From a virus: a DNA stretch of 53,906 nt. Where the stretch lies: positions 1-53,906 of IMG/VR virus record IMGVR_UViG_3300036850_000179. One strand, written 5' to 3'. Of this stretch, positions 7,114 through 14,470 are shown piece after piece (position 1 is the stretch's first letter; every line of letters starts with the position of its first letter). Both the position numbers and the translations under genes were made by a program. Under the pieces are notes generated by a model. It saw nothing but the letters and a program-made list of their open reading frames with translations, did no database searches and had not been told where the DNA came from.

Positions 7114-7701
7114 ATGGTACGACCGGTGACGCCAGGTCTGACTCGGGGGCGGGTATGCAGGAACGGTCACGACGACTGGGTTCTCCGCGCATCCGGCAAG
7201 TGGGTCTGCAAACCGTGCAAGCGGGCTAACGTAGCCGACAATCGCAAATGGCATGAGGAGGAGGACATGAAACCGAAGCTGGACATCGGTCCGCTCGCCG
7301 GTGAAGTCGAGCGCCGGCTGAACGTCAATCGGGCCATCACTCGGTCAACGACTCGCGTGCACGTTGGCCCGACGAGCGAGCGCGCGCTGTTCGGCGCGGT
7401 GAACGGGGACGAGACGGCCGCCCACAAGGCGTGGCGGCGGGCGAAACGGCACGGGATGGTCACCCTCGACGCCCTCGACGACCTGTGCGTCTACCTCGAC
7501 GTTCACCCCCGGGAGCTGTACGGCGACGCCTACGACCAGCAGGCGTACGCCGGCGCGCTCCCGCCGGACTACATCCGTACCGACCAGGTCCCCCGCGACC
7601 TCGTCGCGCTGGTCCGTACCCGCCTCGCCGAGCCCCGGGAGGACCCATGGTGGTGGCATGCCGGCCGCCGGGGGCTGCCACGAGCGACCCGCCGGTTCTG
7701 A
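7114..7701 (+). CDS. Zinc-finger / helix-turn-helix regulator-like protein
   Basis: 195 residues from ATG at 7114 (GAGGGGAGCAGC upstream). Residues 15-35 hold Cys15, His19, Cys32 and Cys35, a small zinc finger. The middle (residues ~85-135: AHKAWRRAKRHGMVTLDALDDLCVYLDVHPRELYG) matches the C-terminal part of Cro/C1-type HTH domains seen in actinophages. An internal ATG at 7267 with its own GAGGAGGAC could make a shorter form without the finger. First sizeable gene of the long rightward operon and divergent from the leftward one, so an early switch role is likely (inference). Confidence 0.75.
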   Translation: MVRPVTPGLTRGRVCRNGHDDWVLRASGKWVCKPCKRANVADNRKWHEEEDMKPKLDIGPLAGEVERRLNVNRAITRSTTRVHVGPTSERALFGAVNGDETAAHKAWRRAKRHGMVTLDALDDLCVYLDVHPRELYGDAYDQQAYAGALPPDYIRTDQVPRDLVALVRTRLAEPREDPWWWHAGRRGLPRATRRF

Positions 7702-7702
7702 A

Positions 7703-7726
7703 GTGTCCACACGGTTCTGCTACCCT
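7703..7726 (+). promoter_or_regulatory. Early promoter-like element, copy 3
   Basis: GTGTCCACAC, five bases, TGCTACCCT, starting one base after the stop of the regulator gene. Same spacing as the other copies. The next ATG is 26 bases downstream of its end, leaving room for a short leader with an AGGAGGGA ribosome site. Confidence 0.65.
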
Positions 7727-7752
7727 GTCCGCATGCCGCATCAGGAGGGACG

Positions 7753-7974
7753 ATGGACCCCATCACTAGGAACATCGCACACAAGGTCCGCGCCGCCAAC
7801 CCGGATGACCCGCCTCAGTACCTCGGCCCCCGCCGGCCCGGTGCCGTCGAGGCGTGCCTCGTCGACGGGATGCACGTCATCAGCTACAAGGTCCACCGGG
7901 AGACCGGCTTCCACAAGCGGGCGATGGCCCGGCAGCGCCGGCAGGAGCGCGCCGCGAGAGGCTTGCTGACGTGA
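7753..7974 (+). CDS. Small basic protein of unknown function
   Basis: 73 residues, ATG at 7753 with AGGAGGGACG upstream. Basic C-terminal helix (HKRAMARQRRQERAARGLL). First gene behind the promoter-like element at 7703; overlaps the next start as GTGA. Confidence 0.75.
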   Translation: MDPITRNIAHKVRAANPDDPPQYLGPRRPGAVEACLVDGMHVISYKVHRETGFHKRAMARQRRQERAARGLLT

Positions 7975-8438
7975 TTCGGGTCGCGTTCGTGACCGGCAGC
8001 CGTGCGTTCAGGTCGACCGGTAGCGTGTGGGAGTGGCTGGACTGGCAGGCCCAGGCTGCCATCGCTCAGCGCGCGGACATGCTGGTGGTCATGCACGGCG
8101 CCTGTCCGTCCGGGGCCGACCACTACGCCCACACCTGGGTCGTCCAGCGTTCCTCCTCCTGGACCCGCCACGGCCTGAAGGTGCACGAGCAGGCCGACCC
8201 TGCGCTGTGGGCGGGTCTCCTCGGCAAGCATGCCGGCCCGGCGAGGAACAGCCGGCAGGCGCGCCGGCTCCAGGACTACCGCGAACATGGTGGCGTCGAC
8301 ATTCACATCGCGGTCGCACACTACGCCGTCGACCTCGATGCCTGCATGGCGTCCCACGGCGGCACCGCCGACCAGGCCAAGAGGTTGGTGCAGGCCGGGT
8401 TCGGCCGCGACGAGATGACCTACCTGGAGGAGACATGA
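7971..8438 (+). CDS. SLOG-fold (YspA/DprA-like) nucleotide-binding protein
   Basis: 155 residues from a GTG at 7971 overlapping the previous stop. Begins with a Rossmann strand and VTGSR loop, then a helix, then VVMHGACPSGADHYAHTW, then AGPARNSRQ, the order typical of the YspA-like SLOG family (VTGSR, HGxxxGAD, GPxRN). SLOG proteins bind nucleotides or NAD/ADP-ribose-like ligands; the substrate of phage members is not established. Its presence with a macro protein in one genome is notable. Confidence 0.8.
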   Translation: MIRVAFVTGSRAFRSTGSVWEWLDWQAQAAIAQRADMLVVMHGACPSGADHYAHTWVVQRSSSWTRHGLKVHEQADPALWAGLLGKHAGPARNSRQARRLQDYREHGGVDIHIAVAHYAVDLDACMASHGGTADQAKRLVQAGFGRDEMTYLEET

Positions 8439-8650
8439 AGCTGTCGCTGCGGCTGTCCCGGACCAGCTCCAGCCACGGGCCAGACTACTGGTCTGGCCGC
8501 ATCTTCGACGGCCGTCACAAGCTGCTGCTGGAGTTTGAGATGGGCAACGAGCAGTTTGCGAACCTGCTGTCGTCGCGGGAGGCGTTCATCGACACGACTC
8601 TCATCCCGAGGAACGTCGAGTCGGCACTCCCGGTCGGCCGGGAGGAGTGA
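8435..8650 (+). CDS. Small hypothetical protein
   Basis: 71 residues from ATG at 8435 (GGAGGAGAC upstream), overlapping the SLOG gene by four bases. Beta-rich N-terminal half, helical C-terminal half. No family recognised. Confidence 0.7.
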   Translation: MKLSLRLSRTSSSHGPDYWSGRIFDGRHKLLLEFEMGNEQFANLLSSREAFIDTTLIPRNVESALPVGREE

Positions 8651-8802
8651 TGCAGGTCCTCACCGAAGTTGCCCAGCCGGCCATCCTCGGGTGGCACTGC
8701 GAAGGCTGGGATGACGCCACCGAGGACGCCTGCGGGGCGTGGCGGCTGACCCGCGCCGACGCTCCCGACGTGGTGCCATGCTGGAGGTGCGGGGACGAGT
8801 GA
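8650..8802 (+). CDS. Zinc-binding mini-protein
   Basis: 50 residues, ATG at 8650 overlapping the previous TGA (TGATG). Contains HC at 16-17, Cys28 and a terminal CWRCGDE, four to five ligands for zinc. Overlaps the next gene by four bases. Too short for usual gene calling but has good coupling on both sides. Confidence 0.6.
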   Translation: MQVLTEVAQPAILGWHCEGWDDATEDACGAWRLTRADAPDVVPCWRCGDE

Positions 8803-9254
8803 CAAAGTCGAGCGCGAAGGGCTACCGCTGGGAGCGGGCCTGCGAGCTGTTCTGGAAAGCTCGCGGCGTTGAGGTGCGTCGCCCGCGCGCCGGCGACCCG
8901 GCTGATGTCGGGGACCTCATCGAAGCGCATCCTGCTACCAGCCTGTACGGCACCGTCCATGCCGGGGTGCTCGGGTGGACGCTCCAGTTGAAGAACTGGA
9001 GTCGCGGGTCGTTCGGCGACGGCACCCTTTGGGGTTGGTGGTTGGCGGTCCTGGCGCAGAAGCGGAACGGCTACGGCCGGTACGCCGCTCTCTGGGTGAA
9101 ACGGGAAGGCGTCGGTCACCCCGGCGGGAGCTGGGCCATCATGTCCATCGAGGAGCACGCGAAGCTGATGGAGGAGCTGCACAGCCTCCGCCGCACGGTT
9201 CGGGTTTACCAGCGTACATACGGAGATGGGAGGGTCCACCAGGATGCCACCTAA
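8799..9254 (+). CDS. Hjc-like resolvase / PD-(D/E)XK nuclease
   Basis: 151 residues from a GTG at 8799 (GTGA overlap). Residues 8-12 (GYRWE) match the conserved Gly...Arg-x-x-Glu helix; Asp36/Asp39 lie in PADVGDLIE; residues 63-65 (QLK) give the Q/E-x-K motif. This order is that of the Hjc-type Holliday junction resolvases, which cut branched DNA. It probably trims recombination or replication intermediates before packaging. A different PD-(D/E)XK nuclease role cannot be excluded. Confidence 0.7.
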   Translation: MTKSSAKGYRWERACELFWKARGVEVRRPRAGDPADVGDLIEAHPATSLYGTVHAGVLGWTLQLKNWSRGSFGDGTLWGWWLAVLAQKRNGYGRYAALWVKREGVGHPGGSWAIMSIEEHAKLMEELHSLRRTVRVYQRTYGDGRVHQDAT

Positions 9255-9423
9255 GCCGGGAGTTCCCCGCCGCGAGCGGAAAGCGGCCCGCAACGCCGAC
9301 CTGAAGGCCCGCCGGCCGCAGAAAAGCAAGGTCGGCATCGCCGGGAAGCAGGTCCAGCCGCCGCAACGGGTCGGCCGCAGCAAGGGCGCGACAAAGCGCG
9401 CCGTGAACAAGGGGAGTCGCTGA
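9244..9423 (+). CDS. Small highly basic protein
   Basis: 59 residues, ATG at 9244 with GGGAGGGTCCACC upstream, overlapping the nuclease gene end. More than a third Lys/Arg (RRERKAARNADLKARRPQKS), low complexity and probably disordered. A nucleic-acid contact is likely from charge alone. Confidence 0.65.
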   Translation: MPPKPGVPRRERKAARNADLKARRPQKSKVGIAGKQVQPPQRVGRSKGATKRAVNKGSR

Positions 9424-9662
9424 TGGCCGACAGGTACACCGGCCCGCCCATCAGGGGCGAAGGCACCGCGCTGCCGTTGCCGCCAACGCGGACGCTGACC
9501 ATCCGCTACACCGACGGCTGTATCATCTACGGGATGGTCGGTGCCGATGACCCGCTCATCATCGACGGGACGACGGAAGCTATCATCGACATCCCTGCGC
9601 CGGTCCGGCTGGTGCTCGGTCCTGCGCACCCCGCCGAGCGGGAGCGGTACCGTGGGGCGTGA
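9423..9662 (+). CDS. Hypothetical protein, 79 residues
   Basis: ATG at 9423 overlapping the previous TGA. Beta-rich (TLTIRYTDGCIIYG, PLIIDGTTEAIIDI, VRLVLGP), compatible with a small beta sandwich. No family recognised. Confidence 0.7.
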   Translation: MADRYTGPPIRGEGTALPLPPTRTLTIRYTDGCIIYGMVGADDPLIIDGTTEAIIDIPAPVRLVLGPAHPAERERYRGA

Positions 9663-10011
9663 ACGGTGGGAGGAGGCGCCGGTTCCTGGTCACGACGACC
9701 TGATGGTGTCGCGCGACCGGCAACAAGGCGGTCATGTCTCCATCCTCGACAGGCAGACCGGCCTCGCGGTCGCGTCCGGCATCGGGTACAGCGACAGCCT
9801 CGCTGAGGCGCAACGACTCGCGGCGGCGTACGTCGACAAAACCGACGAGTTCGCCGTGAAACAGCCCAGGGAGATACTCAACGAGGCGAAGTCGAAGCCC
9901 CTGCGTGCCGCAACTGTCCGCATCACCGCTCGGGATGCGGTGAAGGCGGGGCTCATCACGCAGCAGCTCGCCGACAGCATCGGCGGCGACACAATGGTGG
10001 AGGTAAGCTGA
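9652..10011 (+). CDS. Hypothetical protein, 119 residues
   Basis: Start GTG at 9652 is chosen because it overlaps the previous gene by 11 bases and follows GAGCGGGAGCGG; an upstream reading frame is only a shadow. N-terminal beta-hairpin-like part, then helices. Residues ~80-119 contain TVRITARDAVKAGLITQQLADS. Function unknown. Confidence 0.7.
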   Translation: MGRERWEEAPVPGHDDLMVSRDRQQGGHVSILDRQTGLAVASGIGYSDSLAEAQRLAAAYVDKTDEFAVKQPREILNEAKSKPLRAATVRITARDAVKAGLITQQLADSIGGDTMVEVS

Positions 10012-10262
10012 TGGCCTGCTGGGACTCGTTCAACATGCCGGGGGACATGCCGGACCTGCCCTCTCAGCAGGGGCGGGAGGCGTCCGACGCGGAGGTGGAA
10101 GAGTATCATCGGCGTGTCGCCGAGGCGTTCCCGATGAGCGACGACGAGTGGGGGGCGCTCGCTGCGGCCGGCCCGCTCCCGGAGGAAGACCAGGTCTTCA
10201 GTTCCGCCGGCGTGACCGACGTTTACTACTACGACGCCGCCGACGCCCCCGAGGAGGAATGA
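10011..10262 (+). CDS. Acidic hypothetical protein
   Basis: 83 residues, ATG at 10011 with GGAGGTAAGCTG upstream, overlapping the previous TGA. Acidic throughout with a Tyr-rich end (VYYYDAADAPEEE). No family recognised. Confidence 0.7.
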   Translation: MACWDSFNMPGDMPDLPSQQGREASDAEVEEYHRRVAEAFPMSDDEWGALAAAGPLPEEDQVFSSAGVTDVYYYDAADAPEEE

Positions 10263-10495
10263 TGCGGACGTTTGAGGTCACCGCCAGGGCCAGCTACCAG
10301 GTCACCGACGACGAGCTGCGTTCCAGCTACGGCGTCGACCCGCTGGAGCCGAACCGCGGCCAGCTCGCCGCCGACCTCGACGCGGAGAACTACATCGAGG
10401 ATGGCCTCGGGGCGCTCGAAGGCGACCTGGACTACGTCGAGGTCGTCGTTGTCGAGGACGGCACCATCATCGGCCGCGCGAGGAGGGACGCATGA
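10262..10495 (+). CDS. Acidic alpha/beta hypothetical protein
   Basis: 77 residues from the second of two tandem ATG codons (10259 and 10262); the second overlaps the previous stop and sits better behind GAGGAGG. Begins and ends with beta strands (RTFEVTARASYQV, YVEVVVVEDGTIIG). Function unknown. Confidence 0.7.
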   Translation: MRTFEVTARASYQVTDDELRSSYGVDPLEPNRGQLAADLDAENYIEDGLGALEGDLDYVEVVVVEDGTIIGRARRDA

Positions 10496-10587
10496 CGCCC
10501 GGGGCCGCATTCATCCTCCTGCTCATCATCGCCATCATCATCATCGCGTTCGGGCTCGCCGGCGCCGAAGTCGGCGTGTGGAAGTAA
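10492..10587 (+). CDS. 31-residue membrane peptide
   Basis: ATG at 10492 overlapping the previous stop, with AGGAGGGACGC upstream. Residues 6-22 are a continuous Ile/Leu/Ala membrane segment, then a short polar end (GAEVGVWK). Too short for standard prediction. Function unknown. Confidence 0.6.
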   Translation: MTPGAAFILLLIIAIIIIAFGLAGAEVGVWK

Positions 10588-10619
10588 CGCCCGCGACCTC
10601 AAGACTGGAGCGTGACAGC

Positions 10620-11000
10620 ATGGCTCGCACTACCGTGAAGGTGACCGCCGCGCGCCTCATCCTGGCGCTGGAGGCGAAGAAGGCGGAGCTGGAGGAGCAG
10701 CACCAGCGGAAGCTGGACGAGTACACCGACCGCGTCGACAAGGCGCTCGACGCGCAGCGGGAGACCCTCCGCGGCGCCTGGGCTGCCGTCGTTGGCGGCC
10801 AGCAGGTGGAGACGCTGCGGTACGCCGACAGCCAGCCGTCGTCGGGCTATCACGGCTTCCGGCTCCCACCCGCCGTTTACCCGCCGCGGCTCGACGTGGG
10901 CAGGTACGACAAGAGCATCGCCATCTTGAAGTTGGCGGACCCGGACGCGCTCATCCCCGTCCACGAGGACACCGACTATGCCAGGCTTCTGGCCGGCTGA
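10620..11000 (+). CDS. Coiled-coil N-terminal hypothetical protein
   Basis: 126 residues; ATG at 10620, with CTGGAGCGTGACAGC upstream. Residues 10-55 form a long charged helix (LEAKKAELEEQHQRKLDEY). The C-terminal third is mixed and ends with the next gene's ATG overlapping its TGA. No family recognised; located three genes upstream of the primase. Confidence 0.7.
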   Translation: MARTTVKVTAARLILALEAKKAELEEQHQRKLDEYTDRVDKALDAQRETLRGAWAAVVGGQQVETLRYADSQPSSGYHGFRLPPAVYPPRLDVGRYDKSIAILKLADPDALIPVHEDTDYARLLAG

Positions 11001-11173
11001 TGGTCCTCGGCCGGCTCCAGGTCGGGTGGCCGCATCGCGGCACCTGGCGTGACGGCGTCTGCTTCGACTGGCGCCTGAAGCCTCGCACCGGTGACCCGAC
11101 CTGGACCGACCGCGACGGTGGCCTGCATTACGTCCCGCGGTACCGGTTCATCCGGCTCTACATTCAGTGGTGA
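11000..11173 (+). CDS. Small aromatic-rich protein
   Basis: 57 residues, ATG at 11000 overlapping the previous TGA. Beta-like with many aromatic and charged residues (GGLHYVPRYRFIRLYIQW). Too short for the usual length cut-offs but flanked by coupled starts and with good codon bias. Function unknown. Confidence 0.6.
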   Translation: MVLGRLQVGWPHRGTWRDGVCFDWRLKPRTGDPTWTDRDGGLHYVPRYRFIRLYIQW

Positions 11174-11177
11174 GGAG

Positions 11178-12254
11178 GTGGGAAACATCCTGCGCCCCGG
11201 CGACCCGGAGCTATTCCTCCAGAAGTTCGAGGGCCGCACCGACCGGTACGCCCTCCAGACCCCACTCACCGGGCCGGCATGCGGATGGTCGGCCTGCACG
11301 TCCGGCCCCGGACACTACCATCAGGTGCACAAACGCCTCACCGTCGGGGCGGTGGAGGAGCATCTGCTCGGCACCGCCGACGGCCGCTACACCATCGGCG
11401 CGTACACCGTCGGTGCCGGGAACATGACCCGGCTGCTGGTGTGGGACATCGACGACGGCAGCATCGACACGGCACTGCTGGTGTGCGAGACACTCCACGA
11501 GCTGGGCGTCGGAGCGGAGAAGGTATACCTGGAGTTCTCCGGCAGGAGAGGCTACCACGTGTGGCTGCTGCTGGAGCGGCCGATGGACGCCGAGCCGGCG
11601 TACCGGGCGGCGCAGGCGGTTGTGCAGGCGTCCGGCCAGGAGTACATGGAGGCGTACCCGAAGCAGCCGGCGCTGACTGGCAAGGGGTACGGGAACTGCA
11701 TCAAGCTGCCGTGGGGCGTCCACGCCGCGAACAACGGCTGGTCCCGGTCGGTCCTGGAACCGGCGCCCGGGTGGCGCTACCCCGAATGGCGCGACGTAGC
11801 CTGGACTACGGAGGACGACGTACGCCGACTCGCGCAAACATACCGGGAGACCGTACGTCCGGAGGCCCCCGCGCTGGTCGCGGCGGGGTCGCCGCTGCCG
11901 CCGTGCATGCATCGCGTCCTCCACGAAGGCGTCGACAAGGGCATGCGGGATGTCGCCGGGTACACGCTGGCCCGTCACGCCCGGAAGAACGGGCTGACGG
12001 AGGATGAAGCCCTTGCCCGTCTACTCGCCGCCAGTCAGCACTTCTCCGGTGTTCCCGCGCCGACGGAGGCGTGGGCGCGTACGAAGGTCCGGAATGCCTA
12101 CCGCACCCAGGGCGGCATCGATTGCACCCAACCGTTCCTGCATAACCCCAGCAACCTACTATGCTCGTCATTGTGTCCGCGCTACCGCACCATCCCGGGT
12201 GCGCTGGCTACATCCGACGCACCGGAAGGAAGCGCTCATGCCCGTCATGAATAA
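11178..12254 (+). CDS. Fused PriS/PriL-like archaeo-eukaryotic primase
   Basis: About 358 residues from a GTG at 11178. The start is uncertain, because GAGGAGG sits directly against it; a non-ATG start 9-12 bases further in is possible. Residues 87-93 (LVWDIDDG) give the hDhD metal site of archaeo-eukaryotic primases, and residues 121-130 (SGRRGYHVWL, His127) give the second motif. Residues 240-333 then match the primase large-subunit pattern: LPPC at Cys243, then Cys316, Cys329 and Cys333, suited to a 4Fe-4S cluster. One chain would therefore combine catalytic and iron-sulfur primase parts. Flanked by replication genes (Cas4-like nuclease, DnaB-like helicase). Confidence 0.8.
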   Translation: MGNILRPGDPELFLQKFEGRTDRYALQTPLTGPACGWSACTSGPGHYHQVHKRLTVGAVEEHLLGTADGRYTIGAYTVGAGNMTRLLVWDIDDGSIDTALLVCETLHELGVGAEKVYLEFSGRRGYHVWLLLERPMDAEPAYRAAQAVVQASGQEYMEAYPKQPALTGKGYGNCIKLPWGVHAANNGWSRSVLEPAPGWRYPEWRDVAWTTEDDVRRLAQTYRETVRPEAPALVAAGSPLPPCMHRVLHEGVDKGMRDVAGYTLARHARKNGLTEDEALARLLAASQHFSGVPAPTEAWARTKVRNAYRTQGGIDCTQPFLHNPSNLLCSSLCPRYRTIPGALATSDAPEGSAHARHE

Positions 12255-12642
12255 CCCTGACAGCCCGAACAGGGGCGGGCGACCGTCGTACACGGTCCTG
12301 GCCCAAGAAAAGGCCGCGCTGGCGGAGACGGTCGACAGCCTGACGCGGGAACTGGCGGAGCAGACCCAGCTCCGCATGGAAGCGGATGAACAGCTCGCGA
12401 ACGAGCAGAAGCAACATCAGTACGACAACCACGGCTGCGCCGAGGCGCTCGACATCGCCGCCAGGAACATCGAGCGAGCGCGCGGGGAGGTCCCCGAGGG
12501 GGTCCTGAAGTTCGGTTGCGCGCACCCGTACAGCGCGTTCCCGAAGGATTACAACGGCACCCTCGTCACCGACGGGACCTTCTGGTATTGCACCTTCAAC
12601 CACATGCGGGTCGGCATTCTGTCCCGCGAAGGCCAAGCCTGA
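12238..12642 (+). CDS. Hypothetical protein with coiled coil, next to the primase
   Basis: 134 residues from ATG at 12238 (GGAAGGAAGCGC upstream), overlapping the primase end by 17 bases. Disordered N terminus, then a coiled coil at residues ~25-70 (rich in Glu, Gln, Ala), then a small domain with two Cys and several aromatic residues. Could be a primase or helicase partner given its place; no family recognised. Confidence 0.7.
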   Translation: MPVMNNPDSPNRGGRPSYTVLAQEKAALAETVDSLTRELAEQTQLRMEADEQLANEQKQHQYDNHGCAEALDIAARNIERARGEVPEGVLKFGCAHPYSAFPKDYNGTLVTDGTFWYCTFNHMRVGILSREGQA

Positions 12643-13697
12643 TGCCGCTCGCTCGCATCCGCTGCGCGTCGGCAAAACTGGAACGCCGCGGGGAGCTGTG
12701 GCTGCCGACCCCGGCGGAGTGCGTCCGGCATGGTATGGACCGCGAGGCGGACTGTGGCATGTCGGGGGAGCTGCTGGAGGCGATGTACGGGAAGCAGCAG
12801 AACCGCGGCGCGAACATCTCCACGACGGCGCTGATAGCGGACTGCCCGCGCCAGGTGGTGCTGGAGCGGCGGGAGAACTACACCGTCGACCCGCGTCGGC
12901 TGTACGCCGCGTTCCGGGGGGAGATGGCACACAAGGTCCAGGAAGGCCACATGCGGCCTGGCTCGTGGGGTGAACGCCGGGTGTGGACGGCGCATCCGCT
13001 GAACCCGGGGGAGTTCATCTCGTGCTCCCCCGACCGGGTCGACCCCGACCTCGGCTACCTGTGGGACATCAAGTCGTCGGAGGAGCTGCCGAAGGGGCAC
13101 TGGAAGACGCCGTACCCGAAACACGTCAAGCAGCTCCAAATCAACGCCTTCATCATCCGGAACGCCGAATGGATAGAACCGCTGGAGGCGTCGAAGGACG
13201 GCCTGCCGCCGCTGCCGAGACGGACGGTGATGTCCGGGGGGGTGAAATGGCGGGAGTTCTCCCCGAACCCGCTGTGGGAGCCGTTCCCGGAGGAGCTACG
13301 CCCCGCCAGGTTCGAGCGGCTGTTCATCGAGTACATCGCGTTCGAGGGTTCAACGGTGCTGGAGTGCCTGAAGTCCCAGCGTGTCCCGACCACCGACGGC
13401 AACGGGACGAAGTGGGGGCCGAAAGTCCCCGACGTATGGGACGACGGCCAGGTCATCGACATGATGGAAGAGAACTACTACGACGTGAAGCGCGGCCTCG
13501 ACAGCCTCGACGACCCCGTCGGCTATGTCCCTCCCGTCCCGCCGCGCCTGGCCGGCTGGCCGCTCGACAAGCGCTCCCCGTGCAACTGGTGCGATGTGCG
13601 CCCCCAGTGCATGCAGCGGGAACTGGACGAAGGGCTGCCGAGTCTGAAGGGCACCCCGGATGGGGTGCTCGACCCGAAGCTGCTGCCGGCGAGGTGA
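12642..13697 (+). CDS. Cas4/RecB-like PD-(D/E)XK nuclease with iron-sulfur cysteines
   Basis: 351 residues from ATG at 12642, overlapping the previous stop by one base. His97 (GEMAHKVQEGH), Asp131/Asp134 and the DIK motif at residues 142-144 build a PD-(D/E)XK active site. Cys68 (ADCPR) plus Cys314, Cys317 and Cys323 (CNWCDVRPQC) match the four-Cys iron-sulfur arrangement of Cas4 and AddB-type nucleases. Such enzymes degrade DNA ends, often 5' to 3'. In this phage it likely makes single strands for recombination or works with the primase. Confidence 0.8.
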   Translation: MPLARIRCASAKLERRGELWLPTPAECVRHGMDREADCGMSGELLEAMYGKQQNRGANISTTALIADCPRQVVLERRENYTVDPRRLYAAFRGEMAHKVQEGHMRPGSWGERRVWTAHPLNPGEFISCSPDRVDPDLGYLWDIKSSEELPKGHWKTPYPKHVKQLQINAFIIRNAEWIEPLEASKDGLPPLPRRTVMSGGVKWREFSPNPLWEPFPEELRPARFERLFIEYIAFEGSTVLECLKSQRVPTTDGNGTKWGPKVPDVWDDGQVIDMMEENYYDVKRGLDSLDDPVGYVPPVPPRLAGWPLDKRSPCNWCDVRPQCMQRELDEGLPSLKGTPDGVLDPKLLPAR

Positions 13698-13699
13698 GC

Positions 13700-13918
13700 A
13701 TGGGCAAGAAGCTGAACTTCGACCTGTTCTTCCTCGCGTCGCACTACAACGTCGAAGGCGACCAGGTGATGGACTCAACCGAGTTCGAGGTCGACGACGG
13801 CCAGCACGTCGAAGGGTGGGAACTGGTCGCCCACAAAGGGAATCTCGCGGTGCTGCTTGTCACCAGCGAGACGCTGCCAGCCAAGACAGTCGGCTTCAAC
13901 CGGAAGGAGCAGGCATGA
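13700..13918 (+). CDS. Small hypothetical protein
   Basis: 72 residues, ATG at 13700 behind GCGAGGTGAGC. Mixed strands with an acidic middle (DSTEFEVDDGQHVEGWE). Overlaps the following start by four bases. No family recognised. Confidence 0.7.
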   Translation: MGKKLNFDLFFLASHYNVEGDQVMDSTEFEVDDGQHVEGWELVAHKGNLAVLLVTSETLPAKTVGFNRKEQA

Positions 13919-14169
13919 GCCTCGCGCATCGCATCGGGCGCATCATCGTCGGGAAGCCGAAGCCGCCCGCCTTCACCACCGGCGAGTTCGTCATCAACAC
14001 CCTAGAGGTCCGCCTCGCCCCCGCCCCCGGCGACAAGCTGCTGCTGACGGCGTGGGGGTTCAACGGCGAGCCTCTCCACGAAGGTGATGGTGTCGTCGTC
14101 ACCCCCGACGAGGTGACCCAGGTGTTCATCCCCGTACGGCTGTGGGCCAAGCTCGGCGAGGCGCAGTAG
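13915..14169 (+). CDS. Small hypothetical protein
   Basis: 84 residues, ATG at 13915 (AAGGAGCAGGC upstream). Beta-rich after residue 20, ending with VTQVFIPVRLWAKLGEAQ. No family recognised. Confidence 0.7.
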   Translation: MSLAHRIGRIIVGKPKPPAFTTGEFVINTLEVRLAPAPGDKLLLTAWGFNGEPLHEGDGVVVTPDEVTQVFIPVRLWAKLGEAQ

Positions 14170-14172
14170 CCG

Positions 14173-14388
14173 ATGCAGCAGGGCGCGGGGCTGATGGGGC
14201 TGGTGCTTCTGCTGGCCGTCCTCGCCGTCCCGCTGCTGTTGCTCGGCCTGCTGTACCTCGGCGCGTGGTTGGAGAACTGGCTCCGCCGCCCGCCGGAACC
14301 GAAGGACTGGGACGACCGGTTGAAGGACTGGCCGCCGTACGTCCCGAAGCATGCCGCCCCAAGGAAGCGGCGCAGACCGGGGAAGTGA
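14173..14388 (+). CDS. Single-pass membrane protein
   Basis: 71 residues, ATG at 14173. Residues 7-30 form a strong Leu/Val membrane helix, followed by a charged cytoplasmic tail ending in Lys/Arg (RKRRRPGK). The stop codon lies inside promoter-like copy 4. Function unknown. Confidence 0.7.
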   Translation: MQQGAGLMGLVLLLAVLAVPLLLLGLLYLGAWLENWLRRPPEPKDWDDRLKDWPPYVPKHAAPRKRRRPGK

Positions 14389-14408
14389 CCCCAGCGACAT
14401 GGTAAGAT
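14385..14408 (+). promoter_or_regulatory. Early promoter-like element, copy 4
   Basis: GTGACCCCAG, five bases, TGGTAAGAT, in register with the copies at 1425, 6792 and 7703. It overlaps the stop of the membrane protein gene and lies 62 bases upstream of the next ATG. Confidence 0.65.
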
Positions 14409-14426
14409 TCTCGACATGGTGCAGTT

Positions 14427-14448
14427 GGGTCGCCACAGCGAGCGACCC
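14427..14448 (+). promoter_or_regulatory. Leader hairpin or operator
   Basis: GGGTCGC, eight bases, GCGACCC. A 7-bp perfect stem located about 20 bases after the -10-like hexamer and just before the AGGAGG ribosome site, so it would sit in the mRNA leader or act as a protein site. Confidence 0.5.
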
Positions 14449-14470
14449 ACGAACGACCAGGAGGTCGTGT

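Noticed and set aside
8027-8650. Long upstream extension of the 8435 gene
   Set aside because: The extension is a frame shadow of the SLOG gene; the ATG at 8435 has GGAGGAGAC and the usual four-base overlap.
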